The notes under the pieces: model-generated
Told to the model about the DNA's origin: nothing
Seen by the model: only the letters and a program-made list of their open reading frames with translations
The model's database searches: none
From: an uncultured Bacilli bacterium
GTDB lineage: Bacteria; Bacillota_I; Bacilli_A; RF39; UBA660
Reading direction: 5' to 3'
Length of the DNA: 64,000 bases
Assembly (NCBI GenBank): GCA_934101495.1
Contig: CAKORG010000003.1
Coordinates: 6,186 to 70,185, forward strand
Program-made: the position numbers and the translations under genes
Shown: piece by piece, positions 43,232-51,903 of the stretch
Numbering within the stretch: the first letter of the stretch is position 1
Layout: every line of letters starts with the position of its first letter

Positions 43232-45024
43232 TATTCATCACCTAAAACTGCTAAGAATGCTTCTTGAGGAACTTCAACTGTACCAACCATTTTCATTCTT
43301 TTCTTTCCTTCCTTTTGTTTTTCAAGTAGTTTTCTTTTCCGTGAAACATCTCCACCATAACATTTAGCTAAGACATTTTTCTTTAATGCACTAATATTTT
43401 CTCTAGCAATAACTTTTGAACCAATACTAGCTTGAATTGGTATTTGAAACATTTGTCTTGGAATAAGTTCACGTAGTTTTTTAACAATTGCTCTTCCCTT
43501 TTGGTAAGCAAAATCTTTATGGATAATTACACTTAAGGCATCCACAATTTCACCATTAAGTAAAATATCCATTTTAACTAGACTACTTTCTTTATATCCA
43601 CATAATTCATAATCAAATGAAGCATATCCTTTTGTAGTACTTTTTAATCTATCATAAAAATCATAAACAATTTCTGATAGTGGTATTTCATAGTGAACAT
43701 CAATTCTTGTTGCATCAATATAATCAACTGACTTGTATATACCACGCTTATTTTGACAAAGTTCCATAATTGCCCCAATATATTCAGATGGAGCAATTAT
43801 ATTTGTAAAAATATAAGGTTCTTCGATATAGCTAATTTTTGTTTTTTCTGGCATTTTTGATGGAGCATCTACATCTATTTTACTTCCATCAGTAAGGGTT
43901 ACCGCATAAACAACACTAGGACTAGTGGCAATAATCCCAATATTAAATTCTCTTTCAATTCGAGTTATTATTACATCCATATGAAGTAATCCTAGAAACC
44001 CAATCCTAAAGCCAAAACCTAAGGCTTCACTTGTTTCAGGTTCAAACGTTAAAGCTGCATCATTTAATTTAAGTTTAATAAGTGCTTCTTTTAGTTCTTC
44101 ATATCTATTTGGTTCAGTTGGAAATATACCTGAAAATACCATTGGCTTCATTTTCTTATAACCTTTGATAGCTTCATTTGCTTCATGGCCCACGATTGTA
44201 ATGGTATCTCCAACGGAAACTGTACTTATATCTTTAATTGATGCCGCAATATAACCAACTTCTCCACTTTTAAGTTCATTATATTTTTCTTCTTTCGGTG
44301 TATGTACTCCGAGCTCTACAACCTCAAAAGTACTTTTGTTAGCCATCATTTTTATGGTATCACCAACTTTAATTTTGCCATCAACAAGTTTAACTAGTAA
44401 TACAACACCACGATAAGGATCAAAATATGAGTCAAATATTAAAGCTCTCGTAGGTTTAGTTATATCAATTTTAGGACCAGGTACTTTTTCAACAACAGCA
44501 TGAAGTATTTCTTCAACACCTTCACCAGTTTTAGCACTACATAAAATAATATCGTCTTCATTAAAACCTAAAACTTCCACAAGTTCTTTTTTTACTCTTG
44601 GAATATCAGCGTTTGGTAAGTCTATTTTATTTATAACTGGAATAATTGTCAAATCTTGTTCCATTGCAAGGTATAAATTAGCAAGTGTTTGAGCTTCAAT
44701 ACCTTGAGCAGCATCTACAACTAAAATAGCACCTTCACAAGCTGCTAAACTTCTTGAAACCTCATAAGAGAAATCAACATGGCCTGGAGTGTCAATCAAA
44801 TTTATAACATAATCCTCATTTTTATAATGATAATTTAACTTGACAGCATTAAGCTTAATTGTTATGCCTCTTTCTCTTTCCAAATCCATATTATCAAGAA
44901 TTTGTTCTTTCATTTCTCTTTTAGAAACTGCCCCAGTAAGTTCCAAAAGTCTATCTGCTAAAGTACTTTTACCATGATCTATATGAGCAATAATTGAAAA
45001 ATTTCTAATATTTTCGTTTTTCAT
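43231..45024 (-). CDS. lepA: Elongation factor 4 (LepA)
   Basis: The 597-residue GTPase has the length and domain set of LepA: G1 [19 protein letters not shown], switch with [13 protein letters not shown]3 [18 protein letters not shown]4 [12 protein letters not shown]5 CSAKTGEGV, then domains II-III, and the LepA-specific C terminus with [93 protein letters not shown]. It acts on stalled ribosomes and in 30S biogenesis. ATG 45024 is selected because AGGTG is six bases upstream. Confidence 0.98.
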   Translation of the reverse strand: MKNENIRNFSIIAHIDHGKSTLADRLLELTGAVSKREMKEQILDNMDLERERGITIKLNAVKLNYHYKNEDYVINLIDTPGHVDFSYEVSRSLAACEGAILVVDAAQGIEAQTLANLYLAMEQDLTIIPVINKIDLPNADIPRVKKELVEVLGFNEDDIILCSAKTGEGVEEILHAVVEKVPGPKIDITKPTRALIFDSYFDPYRGVVLLVKLVDGKIKVGDTIKMMANKSTFEVVELGVHTPKEEKYNELKSGEVGYIAASIKDISTVSVGDTITIVGHEANEAIKGYKKMKPMVFSGIFPTEPNRYEELKEALIKLKLNDAALTFEPETSEALGFGFRIGFLGLLHMDVIITRIEREFNIGIIATSPSVVYAVTLTDGSKIDVDAPSKMPEKTKISYIEEPYIFTNIIAPSEYIGAIMELCQNKRGIYKSVDYIDATRIDVHYEIPLSEIVYDFYDRLKSTTKGYASFDYELCGYKESSLVKMDILLNGEIVDALSVIIHKDFAYQKGRAIVKKLRELIPRQMFQIPIQASIGSKVIARENISALKKNVLAKCYGGDVSRKRKLLEKQKEGKKRMKMVGTVEVPQEAFLAVLGDE

Positions 45025-45059
45025 TTCCAACACCTGTTACTATTTTACCAAAAATACCA

Positions 45060-45590
45060 CTAATTAACAATATATTTCTTACTCCAAACGTCGTAACCAA
45101 GAGTTTTAACAAATTCTAAATTTTCAGGTAATATAATTACATCTATATAATTTTTATTTTTAAATAATTCATCTACCTTTTTTATTATTTTATTACTATT
45201 TATATTTTGTTTTGCAAAATTACAATATGCATTAAAATCGGCATCATAATATTTAACAATTACATTATCAATCAAAATATTTTTTTCTTCTAAAACAGTT
45301 CCACTATTTTTTTTAGATAAACATTTATTTAAACTAATTTCTACAGCTTGATATTTATTATCAAGAAATGCAATTAATGAATTATCTGCAACATTTATGT
45401 ATGAGCCTTCTTCTAAAATATTTTCTTTTAAATATTTATTTATTTTAAAAAGTTCATCTTCTGATAAAGAGATTTCTCCCATTCCAATATAAATGTCATT
45501 ATCTTTTTCAAGTTTCAAATATGATAAAACTATTTTTCCATTATCTACTATAAAATATTCATTTACATTATTGCCATTTTTTATATACAT
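45060..45590 (-). CDS. Hypothetical protein, 176 residues
   Basis: I do not recognise a family. The sequence is soluble, acidic-to-neutral and mixed alpha/beta: YFIVDNGKIVLSYLKLEKDNDIYIGMGEISLSEDELFKINKYLKEN, then SYINVADNSLIAFLDNKYQAVEIS and a helical C terminus. No membrane segment or signal is visible. GGGTG precedes ATG 45590. It stands alone between tRNA-Ala and lepA and could share the lepA transcript. Confidence 0.6.
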   Translation of the reverse strand: MYIKNGNNVNEYFIVDNGKIVLSYLKLEKDNDIYIGMGEISLSEDELFKINKYLKENILEEGSYINVADNSLIAFLDNKYQAVEISLNKCLSKKNSGTVLEEKNILIDNVIVKYYDADFNAYCNFAKQNINSNKIIKKVDELFKNKNYIDVIILPENLEFVKTLGYDVWSKKYIVN

Positions 45591-45699
45591 ACCTAACACC
45601 CATCGTAATTATACCACAAAATAAATAAAAATACATAAAATTAATTACCGTCATTTTACCGTGAGTTGTATAAAAAAGTGTATATTTTTATTTTTGAGC

Positions 45700-45728
45700 A
45701 AAATAAAAAGCCCGTAAATACAGGCTTT
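45700..45728 (-). terminator. Terminator of tRNA-Ala
   Basis: On the minus strand AAAGCC pairs with GGCTTT around a 10-base loop, followed by TTATTTTG. It lies 10 bases past the tRNA 3' end. Confidence 0.75.
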
Positions 45729-45738
45729 GAATTCCTTC

Positions 45739-45815
45739 TGGTGGAGAATGTGGGACTCGAACCCGCGACCCCCACGGTGCAAGCGTGGTGCTCTAGCCAA
45801 CTGAGCTAATTCCCC
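45739..45815 (-). tRNA. tRNA-Ala (anticodon TGC)
   Basis: 77 bases including an encoded CCA end. The acceptor stem GGGGAAT/ATTCTCC contains G3-T70, the G:U identity pair of alanine tRNA, with discriminator A. The anticodon stem CCACG/CGTGG encloses CTTGCAC, anticodon TGC; the T loop GTTCGAGTC and D-loop AGCTCAGTTGGCTAGAGC are normal. Confidence 0.97.
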
Positions 45816-45857
45816 AGGAACAAAATTATTTTATCATATATCGATAAAATAATCAAG

Positions 45858-46067
45858 CTATTTTTGCACATCTTCTACAATTCTTATTAATCCAGCTTCA
45901 ACTTCTTCAAGAGCTCTACCTAAAGGCTTCTTATTTTTATAATCAGTTTCCTTCATTTGATAGTGATTATTTTCAAGCATTTGCTTACTTCTTTTTGAAG
46001 CTACATGAACTAATTTGTACTTAGAATCTACGATATTTAATAATTTATCGATTGATGGATATATCAT
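45858..46067 (-). CDS. rpoZ: RNA polymerase omega subunit
   Basis: The 69-residue protein has the omega signature: MIYPSIDKLLNIVDSKYKLVHVASKRSKQM, then KKPLGRALEEVEAGLIRI. It folds on the beta' C terminus. ATG 46067 is used with GGGAG upstream; an in-frame GTG three codons before lies too close to that site. The usual gmk partner is missing here; the next gene downstream is tRNA-Ala. Confidence 0.93.
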   Translation of the reverse strand: MIYPSIDKLLNIVDSKYKLVHVASKRSKQMLENNHYQMKETDYKNKKPLGRALEEVEAGLIRIVEDVQK

Positions 46068-46160
46068 TATATTCACTCTCCCTTTTCATTAATATAATAC
46101 TCATATTATTGATATTAATCAAGCAAATCGATAAAATTTGACAAAACTTTACACATTTAA

Positions 46161-46526
46161 TTAATCTAACACTATCGCAGTTATTTTGTCGCTTTCTTTT
46201 GTTAGTTTAATTTTAATATTGTTTAAGTCATTTTCGTTATTCCGAGGGTCAATAACTTTACCATTTGCACTGGATATGATTGCATTTTTTTCTGCTAAAT
46301 CACCAACAGTTAAATAAGCAACTTTTTCTTTTTCAAAAAGACCTTCATCTTTCATAGCATAAATACTTGCTTGTTTTTCAATTGCAGATATTTTCTCTTC
46401 ATATAATTGCTCTTCAAAATTAACATTAACCTTACCTGAGATAATCCAAGTGGCAGCAAAGTAGCCAATACTAAATACTGCTAGAACAACCACTAACTCA
46501 ACTACTGTATATCCATTCTTTTTCAT
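46161..46526 (-). CDS. Type IV pilin-like / pseudopilin protein
   Basis: The 121-residue protein starts MKKNGYTVVELVVVLAVFSIGYFAA, a prepilin peptidase site (basic leader, G5 | Y, E at position +5) followed by the hydrophobic alpha-1 helix. The rest is a small domain with KISAIEKQASIYAMKDEGLFEKEKVAYLTVGDLAEKNAI...VIDPRNNE, the usual minor pseudopilin layout. Such proteins belong to competence or type II-like filaments. No com/pil genes are adjacent. Its ATG overlaps the upstream gene stop by four bases. Confidence 0.85.
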   Translation of the reverse strand: MKKNGYTVVELVVVLAVFSIGYFAATWIISGKVNVNFEEQLYEEKISAIEKQASIYAMKDEGLFEKEKVAYLTVGDLAEKNAIISSANGKVIDPRNNENDLNNIKIKLTKESDKITAIVLD

Positions 46527-47488
46527 TTTTCGTTTCCTTCCATCTTACTATGACCACTAAGTTCCCATAAAGGAAATTCGTTCCTTATCTTTACTATTTC
46601 AGTGAGCATTTTAGTTTTTAATTTATCACCTTTAAATTCAAATAGCTTAACAATAGTTTCTTCTAATATACATTTTGCTACTTCTTCTTCATTTATTTTG
46701 TTATAAAGGTAAGGAATTACAATGTATTTATCTACAAATTCTATATCTTTCTTCTTGAACACATAATAATTTTTAAGCATTCTAATAAGCTTTCTATAGG
46801 ATTTAATGTTATGATGATAGATGCTTCTACCTAAAGCAATATACTCTTTTATAGTGAATTTTTTATAATTTTTATTTTTGAAATATTTATCAATTCTTTT
46901 CTTATTACTAAGTTTGTTACTTATAAGTCTATCCTCTTCTATTATGTAATTCCTTTTGTAATAAAAATCTAGCATTTTAAATATATTGTTTTTTCCTTTG
47001 GCATCTTTTATTAATTCATTAAAATAAGATATATCTACAACACCATAAGCAATAATAACACCATTTACAAAATCATAAACATTAGTCCAATAATCAATAT
47101 GTTTTTGAACTTTTCTATCTTTAAGTATTTCATTTATTTTTGTATCTTTTGGTATTTCTAACGTATCGTTTAATAATAAAATATACTTACTTTTTAGAAA
47201 GTTTATTAAAGCTCTATTATTATTTAAACTTTCCATAGAGCTTTTTTTTATCATTTCTTTTAATGATAAAAAATCCTGTTTATCTAAAGACATTATTATT
47301 CCTTTAGTATAGTTTTCTTTAACATTATCAATTAAATTTACAAGTACTTCTTTTTTGCTTTTTGTATCACCAATTTTTTCAAAACCGTATATATCACATA
47401 GTTTATTATAATCATTAATTATATTTATAAGTTCATTTTTCTTTAGTTTATTTAAATATTCTTTATAATTTAATTCACTTTGGAACAT
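46523..47488 (-). CDS. Hypothetical protein with SAP-like N-terminus
   Basis: The 321-residue soluble, lysine- and isoleucine-rich protein has no family I can name with confidence. The first 60 residues (NYKEYLNKLKKNELINIINDYNKLCDIYGFEKIGDTKSKKEVLVNLI) look like a SAP motif ('l.klkk.eL..i....gl...G.K.eLi..L'), which binds DNA or acts as a protein adaptor. Helical repeats fill the rest. ATG 47488 with GGTGAT in front is chosen. The downstream pilin-like gene is coupled to it. Confidence 0.6.
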   Translation of the reverse strand: MFQSELNYKEYLNKLKKNELINIINDYNKLCDIYGFEKIGDTKSKKEVLVNLIDNVKENYTKGIIMSLDKQDFLSLKEMIKKSSMESLNNNRALINFLKSKYILLLNDTLEIPKDTKINEILKDRKVQKHIDYWTNVYDFVNGVIIAYGVVDISYFNELIKDAKGKNNIFKMLDFYYKRNYIIEEDRLISNKLSNKKRIDKYFKNKNYKKFTIKEYIALGRSIYHHNIKSYRKLIRMLKNYYVFKKKDIEFVDKYIVIPYLYNKINEEEVAKCILEETIVKLFEFKGDKLKTKMLTEIVKIRNEFPLWELSGHSKMEGNEK

Positions 47489-47560
47489 ATTATCACCACA
47501 CAAGATTATTATATAACATTTTTGAATTTTTTTCTATGGTAATTATGTGAAATTTGCAAA

Positions 47561-47962
47561 TTATTCAATTACTTTAAAAACTTCAAAAACAATTTTAGTT
47601 TTATAATTAAAATTTGGATCTATTAATTTAAATATTCTTGTATGTTCTTTTTTATAATATTCTAAGGATTTATCCCCTTCTCCTTCAATAAATGCCATTT
47701 TTTTTGTAACATTTGCAAATTCTGTAATTATAACTTTTTCAGTTTCAATTAAACATGCCGTGCTATTATCATCATGAAGTATAATACTTCTATCACCAAC
47801 TTTAGGTAAAGGTTCATTATCATTTTCATATTCACTAAATAATGAAGTTGTTGCACGTTTTTCACCTAAAAGTACAAGTTTTATTAATTTTTCATTATCT
47901 GCACCAAATTTCCAACATGGAATTTTGACTTTATTTTTTTCTAGCAATAAATTGTTATTCAC
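47561..47962 (-). CDS. ASCH domain protein
   Basis: The 133-residue protein is an ASCH (PUA-like) domain: WKFGADNEKLIKLVLLGEKRATTSLFSEYENDNEPLPKVGDRSIILHDDNSTACLIETEKVIITEFANV, then the characteristic acidic GEGDKSLEYYKKEHTRIF. ASCH proteins bind RNA; some hydrolyse N4-acetylcytidine. The GEKRATTS motif carries the conserved lysine and threonines. GTG 47962 follows GGGTGAT and is preferred over the upstream TTG. Confidence 0.88.
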   Translation of the reverse strand: MNNNLLLEKNKVKIPCWKFGADNEKLIKLVLLGEKRATTSLFSEYENDNEPLPKVGDRSIILHDDNSTACLIETEKVIITEFANVTKKMAFIEGEGDKSLEYYKKEHTRIFKLIDPNFNYKTKIVFEVFKVIE

Positions 47963-48002
47963 TTGCAATCACCCACAAGATTATTATATGTCATTTTATA
48001 AA

Positions 48003-48698
48003 TTATTCAATTACTATATCTAAAATATATTTAAAATCTTTAAAACTCGCATTAGTACTCTCAATATCATAATATATACCATTATCTTCAAACTCTGTAA
48101 AATATGTATTTTCATATTTATAAATAGTCATTTCTTTATTTTTAATATTTGATGTTTTATTATTTTTAGTTTCAAAGAAATAATCACGAAGAGGTTTTTT
48201 ATCTTTTGCAAAAGCTACGGTAATTTTTCCTTTTCCATCCTTATTTTTATAAGCATAAATAAGATTATGAATTTTACTAAATGGATTTTCATCATCATTT
48301 TCAGTTATAGCAAAATAAATATCAGTTTCATATTTTTTTAATATTTCATCGTCATTTTCATAAAGATTTTTACTTCTTTTTAAAAATGGATAAGCCTTTT
48401 CTAAATCATCACTAAAATAAATATTCGTAGACTCATTAATATTCATTATTGTTACATCAATATCATTATTTCCAAATGTTTTTACTTCATTAATATAAAT
48501 ATTATCATCATAAGTATTATTTTCTTTAAACACATTGTTTTTAAATTTAAATAACACTATTCCGATGCATATAATAATTAAAACTGCATATTTAAGCACA
48601 CCATAATAATTATTTCTTTTCTTATTTGTTACATACCTATAAATATCTTCTTTATTTATTTTTTCATCAAAAATATCTTTTAAAACTTTTTTAGTCAT
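48003..48698 (-). CDS. Putative anti-sigma factor, single-pass membrane protein
   Basis: The 231-residue protein has a cytosolic N-terminal part of about 33 residues (VLKDIFDEKINKEDIYRYVTNKKR), one membrane helix (about 35-52) and an outside domain with no recognised family. It follows the ECF sigma gene with an 8-base overlap, which is the usual place of a cognate anti-sigma factor. The function is inferred from position. AGGAGG precedes the ATG. Confidence 0.65.
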   Translation of the reverse strand: MTKKVLKDIFDEKINKEDIYRYVTNKKRNNYYGVLKYAVLIIICIGIVLFKFKNNVFKENNTYDDNIYINEVKTFGNNDIDVTIMNINESTNIYFSDDLEKAYPFLKRSKNLYENDDEILKKYETDIYFAITENDDENPFSKIHNLIYAYKNKDGKGKITVAFAKDKKPLRDYFFETKNNKTSNIKNKEMTIYKYENTYFTEFEDNGIYYDIESTNASFKDFKYILDIVIE

Positions 48699-49179
48699 TA
48701 TTTATCCTCCTTAACTCTTTTAAAGTTCTATAAATATAATTTTTAACATTTGACTCAGTTAAATTTAAAGTATCAGCTATTTCTTTGATAGTAAAATCTT
48801 CACAATAATAAAGATACATTATTTTAGATATATTTCCACCTTTCTTTTTTAAGTAATTCCAAACTAACTCTGTATCAAACTTTTCCATTACGCTTTTTTC
48901 CAAATTAATGTTATCACTAATATTATCATAAAGTACTTCATCGCTTTTTTTCATAAATTTAAACCTATAATATTTTTTTATAACATTTTTTGCTATACCA
49001 AATACATAGTTTTTATCTTTAACTTTATCAATATTTTTATATACTTCAAGATAAATATTTTGAAGTATATCTTGAACATCGCCGATATTATTACTACTTA
49101 CTACTACATATCTAGAAATATCCCTATAACTTTCATTATAAACTTCATTAAACTTTTCTAAGGCTTTTTGACTAGTCAT
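48691..49179 (-). CDS. ECF-type RNA polymerase sigma factor
   Basis: The 162-residue protein has region 2 (NEVYNESYRDISRYVVVSSNNIGDVQDILQNIYLEVYKNIDKV...YVFGIAKNVIKKYYRFKF) and region 4 with IMYLYYCEDFTIKEIADTLNLTESNVKNYIYRTLKELRRI, a standard helix-turn-helix. It directs RNA polymerase to a small stress regulon, probably including its own operon. ATG 49179 with GAGGTGAT upstream. The downstream overlapping membrane protein is its likely anti-sigma factor. Confidence 0.9.
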   Translation of the reverse strand: MTSQKALEKFNEVYNESYRDISRYVVVSSNNIGDVQDILQNIYLEVYKNIDKVKDKNYVFGIAKNVIKKYYRFKFMKKSDEVLYDNISDNINLEKSVMEKFDTELVWNYLKKKGGNISKIMYLYYCEDFTIKEIADTLNLTESNVKNYIYRTLKELRRINND

Positions 49180-49244
49180 TTTTATCACCTCGCATATAAA
49201 GTGTCATATTTTTCTAAAAAAGTTTCAAAAAAACAATTAGTTTT

Positions 49245-49844
49245 TCATTTACTAATTGTTTTTAACCAAATATCTATATCACTACTTGTGGCATCCTCAG
49301 AAAAACGGTATCCTTCACGCCATGTTCCGCCGCTTGATATAGATTTCAATTTTTTTGCACTATCACCTAAACCGCTAGATGCTGAAGTACAAACAGGATA
49401 AATATTTTTATTATCAAAAATATTACCCATTACAAAACTTGATACTGGATAGGCTGCTATTTTCCACCAAATTGGATAAGCTATAATAACATTTTCATAA
49501 CTATCAAAGTTATCTGGAACCACTTTTTCAAGTAATATATGTCTTTTTGCTTCATCTTCATGTTCTTTAGATACTCTTGAATTTTTATCATTATAATTTA
49601 AGTCTTCATCTGTATATTTTTCTTGGGGCACTATTTTAAAAATATCTGCGTCAAGTTTCTTTGCTATTTTCTCTGCTAAATTTTTAGTATGATTTTGAGC
49701 GGAAAAATAAACAACTAAAGTTTTACCACTTAGCACATCTCCACTTGCTTCATTTTCATTATTTTTTAAACGTACTCCAATAACTGCAACTATCGTCATC
49801 ACTGCAGCTAGTATTATCATTATTATTCTATTTTTTGTATTCAT
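49245..49844 (-). CDS. Membrane-anchored flavodoxin-like protein
   Basis: The 199-residue protein has an N-terminal membrane segment (about 7-24), then a flavodoxin domain: TLVVYFSAQNHTKNLAEKIAKKLDADIFKIVPQEKY with the FMN phosphate loop at SAQNHT, VIIAYPIWWKIAAYPVSSFV for the isoalloxazine loop, and VCTSASSGLGDSAKKLKSI...WREGYRFSEDA. FMN-dependent electron transfer outside the membrane is likely but unproven. The ATG overlaps the ogt end by 17 bases. Confidence 0.85.
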   Translation of the reverse strand: MNTKNRIIMIILAAVMTIVAVIGVRLKNNENEASGDVLSGKTLVVYFSAQNHTKNLAEKIAKKLDADIFKIVPQEKYTDEDLNYNDKNSRVSKEHEDEAKRHILLEKVVPDNFDSYENVIIAYPIWWKIAAYPVSSFVMGNIFDNKNIYPVCTSASSGLGDSAKKLKSISSGGTWREGYRFSEDATSSDIDIWLKTISK

Positions 49845-50337
49845 AAATGCCTTCCTTTTCTAATAATTTAATTTTATTATTTATGCCACCACCATAACCA
49901 GTAATTTTATTATTAGTACCCATAACTCTATGACAAGGAATTATAATGCAAATTGGATTTCTACCCACTGCACCACCAACAGCTTGAGCAGACATCCTTT
50001 TTATATTTTTCTTTTTAGCAATACAATTTGCTATATCACCATAACTTATTACTTTGCCATATGGAATTTTCTTTATATACTCTATTACTTCCAAAGTAAA
50101 TCTACTCAAATTTTCTAATTTATATGAAGGTATAAAATCGGGTATTTTGCCTTCAAAATATAAATCTAACCAATTACTTGTTTCTTTAAAAATATCTAAA
50201 TATTCTTCTTTTGCATTTTTTTCTATTTTTTCTATATCATTAGAATTTTGAAACACTAAAGCTGTTAAGTATTCTCCATCTGATGTCATAACCATATTAT
50301 CAAAACCAGATGGTGTTTCATAAAACCATTTATACAT
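49828..50337 (-). CDS. ogt: Methylated-DNA--protein-cysteine methyltransferase
   Basis: Repairs O6-alkylguanine by transferring the alkyl group to its own cysteine. The 169-residue protein has the active site IIIPCHRVMGTNNKITGYGGGINNKIKLLEKEG (C135) and the recognition helix YGKVISYGDIANCIAKKKNIKRMSAQAVGGAVGRNP. The N-terminal ferredoxin-like part starts at MYKWFYETPSGFDNMVMTSDGEYLTALVF. It begins one base after the upstream dehydrogenase stop region. Confidence 0.95.
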   Translation of the reverse strand: MYKWFYETPSGFDNMVMTSDGEYLTALVFQNSNDIEKIEKNAKEEYLDIFKETSNWLDLYFEGKIPDFIPSYKLENLSRFTLEVIEYIKKIPYGKVISYGDIANCIAKKKNIKRMSAQAVGGAVGRNPICIIIPCHRVMGTNNKITGYGGGINNKIKLLEKEGIYEYKK

Positions 50338-51269
50338 TAATATTTATAAAATCCTTCCCCGCTAGACTTACCAAGTTTTCCTTCGTCAATATAATTTTTA
50401 AGCAACCTTTCCATGCCTTTAAAGTTATAAGGCGCTAAAAATTTAGGAATTTTAACATACATTAATACAATATCATACGCTGTTTTAAGTCCAATTGTAT
50501 CAAGTATTTCAAATGGTCCTTTTGGTGCGCCTGTTCCTCTTTTCCAAGCTGTATCAATACTTTCTACATCACTAATACCATTTACGAGCAAATCAAGGCC
50601 AGAAAATAAAAGTGGAATTAACATGGAATTAAGTAAATATCCAGATTTTTCTTTTCGAAGTGGAAGTGGCACCATTCTAATACTTTTAGCAAAATCTATT
50701 ACTTCTTCAAAATATTTTTCATTAGTATCTTTATGCATCATTACTTCAACAATATTATTTTTCCATATTGAATTAGCAAAATGAAGTGCTAAAAATTTAT
50801 TTTCTCTTTTTGTAAATTTTGCAAGTTTACTTGGAAGCATCGTAGATGAATTAGTAACTAGTATTGTTTTTTCTGGAAGAAGTGGTGCTATTTTTTCATA
50901 GATTTCTTTTTTAGCATCAAAATCTTCACTCATGGACTCAATTACTAAATCAGCATCACAAACAGATTTTTCTAAATCAATTTCAAAGTTGATTTTATTT
51001 AGAACTTCTTCAAGAATTTTTAAAGACTTACTAGCATTAAATTTATCAAAATCGGCTATACCCAAAGACCAAGTGTTTATATCTTTTTCTTTTTTCATTA
51101 TATTAATTGCATCAATATAAGATTTTTTTACATCTTCAAGTTTTTTCTTACATCTTTTAACACTTTCTTTACTTCTCAAATAAATTGTGACATTGTATCC
51201 ACAGTAGCTTGTTTGAAATGCTATTTGACTGCCTAATATTCCACCACCTAAAATTGTTATATTTTTCAT
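50337..51269 (-). CDS. 3-hydroxyacyl-CoA dehydrogenase
   Basis: The 310-residue NAD-dependent dehydrogenase has the Rossmann motif ITILGGGILGSQIAFQTSYCGYNVTIYLRS, the motif SVCDADLVIESMSEDFDAKKEIYEKIAPLLPEKTILVTNSSTMLPSKLA, the substrate-contacting FLALHFANSIWKNNIVEVM (catalytic His), and the C-terminal domain with GYLLNSMLIPLLFSG and GTGAPKGPFEILDTIGLKTAYDI. It oxidises 3-hydroxyacyl-CoA or reduces the ketone. ATG 51269 with GAGG upstream. It is the last gene of the lipid operon. Confidence 0.9.
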   Translation of the reverse strand: MKNITILGGGILGSQIAFQTSYCGYNVTIYLRSKESVKRCKKKLEDVKKSYIDAINIMKKEKDINTWSLGIADFDKFNASKSLKILEEVLNKINFEIDLEKSVCDADLVIESMSEDFDAKKEIYEKIAPLLPEKTILVTNSSTMLPSKLAKFTKRENKFLALHFANSIWKNNIVEVMMHKDTNEKYFEEVIDFAKSIRMVPLPLRKEKSGYLLNSMLIPLLFSGLDLLVNGISDVESIDTAWKRGTGAPKGPFEILDTIGLKTAYDIVLMYVKIPKFLAPYNFKGMERLLKNYIDEGKLGKSSGEGFYKY

Positions 51270-51312
51270 AAAAACCTCACTTTCAAACACAAGAAAAGAA
51301 ACAAAATAAATT

Positions 51313-51903
51313 CTACTTTTTCAAGGTATCTTCCATTAACTTTTTTACTGTTTCATATAGCAAATTATTAGCTTCTTCAAGTTCCATATCCGTTACTTTA
51401 AAAGGTTTACCATATTTAATTACTAAATTCTTACTTCTAAAAACGTAATCCCCAGTAATACCAAATGGTACTAAATAAGCATCAGTTTTTTTTGCCATTG
51501 AAACAGCACCAAATTTAAAAGGTAGCAAAAACTCTTGAGTTTTATTTCTAGTGCCTTCAGGAAAAAGACCAATAGCTCCCCCATTTTTAAGGGTTTCAAT
51601 TGCTTCATTTTTTGCTTTACCATCATGAACACTTCGATCAACAGAAATACATCCAACTGCTTTAAAGAACCATCTTGTTTTTTTATTATCAAAATATTCT
51701 CTTTTTGCCATATATTTAATGAACCTTTTTGTTGAAATAATTGATAAACATTGATCATATAAGTGTTTATGGTTACCAACAATTAATATGGCACCATCTT
51801 TTGGTATATTTTCTTTTCCAATTATCGTGGGATTATAATACCATTTAAAAAATGGTCCTAGTATAAATCTTCCAATTCTATATAATAAAGGTATTTTATT
51901 CAT
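51313..51903 (-). CDS. plsC: 1-acyl-sn-glycerol-3-phosphate acyltransferase (PlsC family), copy 1
   Basis: The 196-residue enzyme adds the second acyl chain to lysophosphatidic acid. The catalytic NHKHLYDQC (HX4D: H45, D50), the CISVDRS motif, GGAIGLFPEGTRNKTQEFLLPFKFGAVSMAKK and VPFGITGDYVF are all in order. ATG 51903 follows GAGGTGAT. Its start overlaps the acyl-CoA ligase end by 8 bases. A second PlsC is encoded on the other side of the ligase. Confidence 0.93.
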   Translation of the reverse strand: MNKIPLLYRIGRFILGPFFKWYYNPTIIGKENIPKDGAILIVGNHKHLYDQCLSIISTKRFIKYMAKREYFDNKKTRWFFKAVGCISVDRSVHDGKAKNEAIETLKNGGAIGLFPEGTRNKTQEFLLPFKFGAVSMAKKTDAYLVPFGITGDYVFRSKNLVIKYGKPFKVTDMELEEANNLLYETVKKLMEDTLKK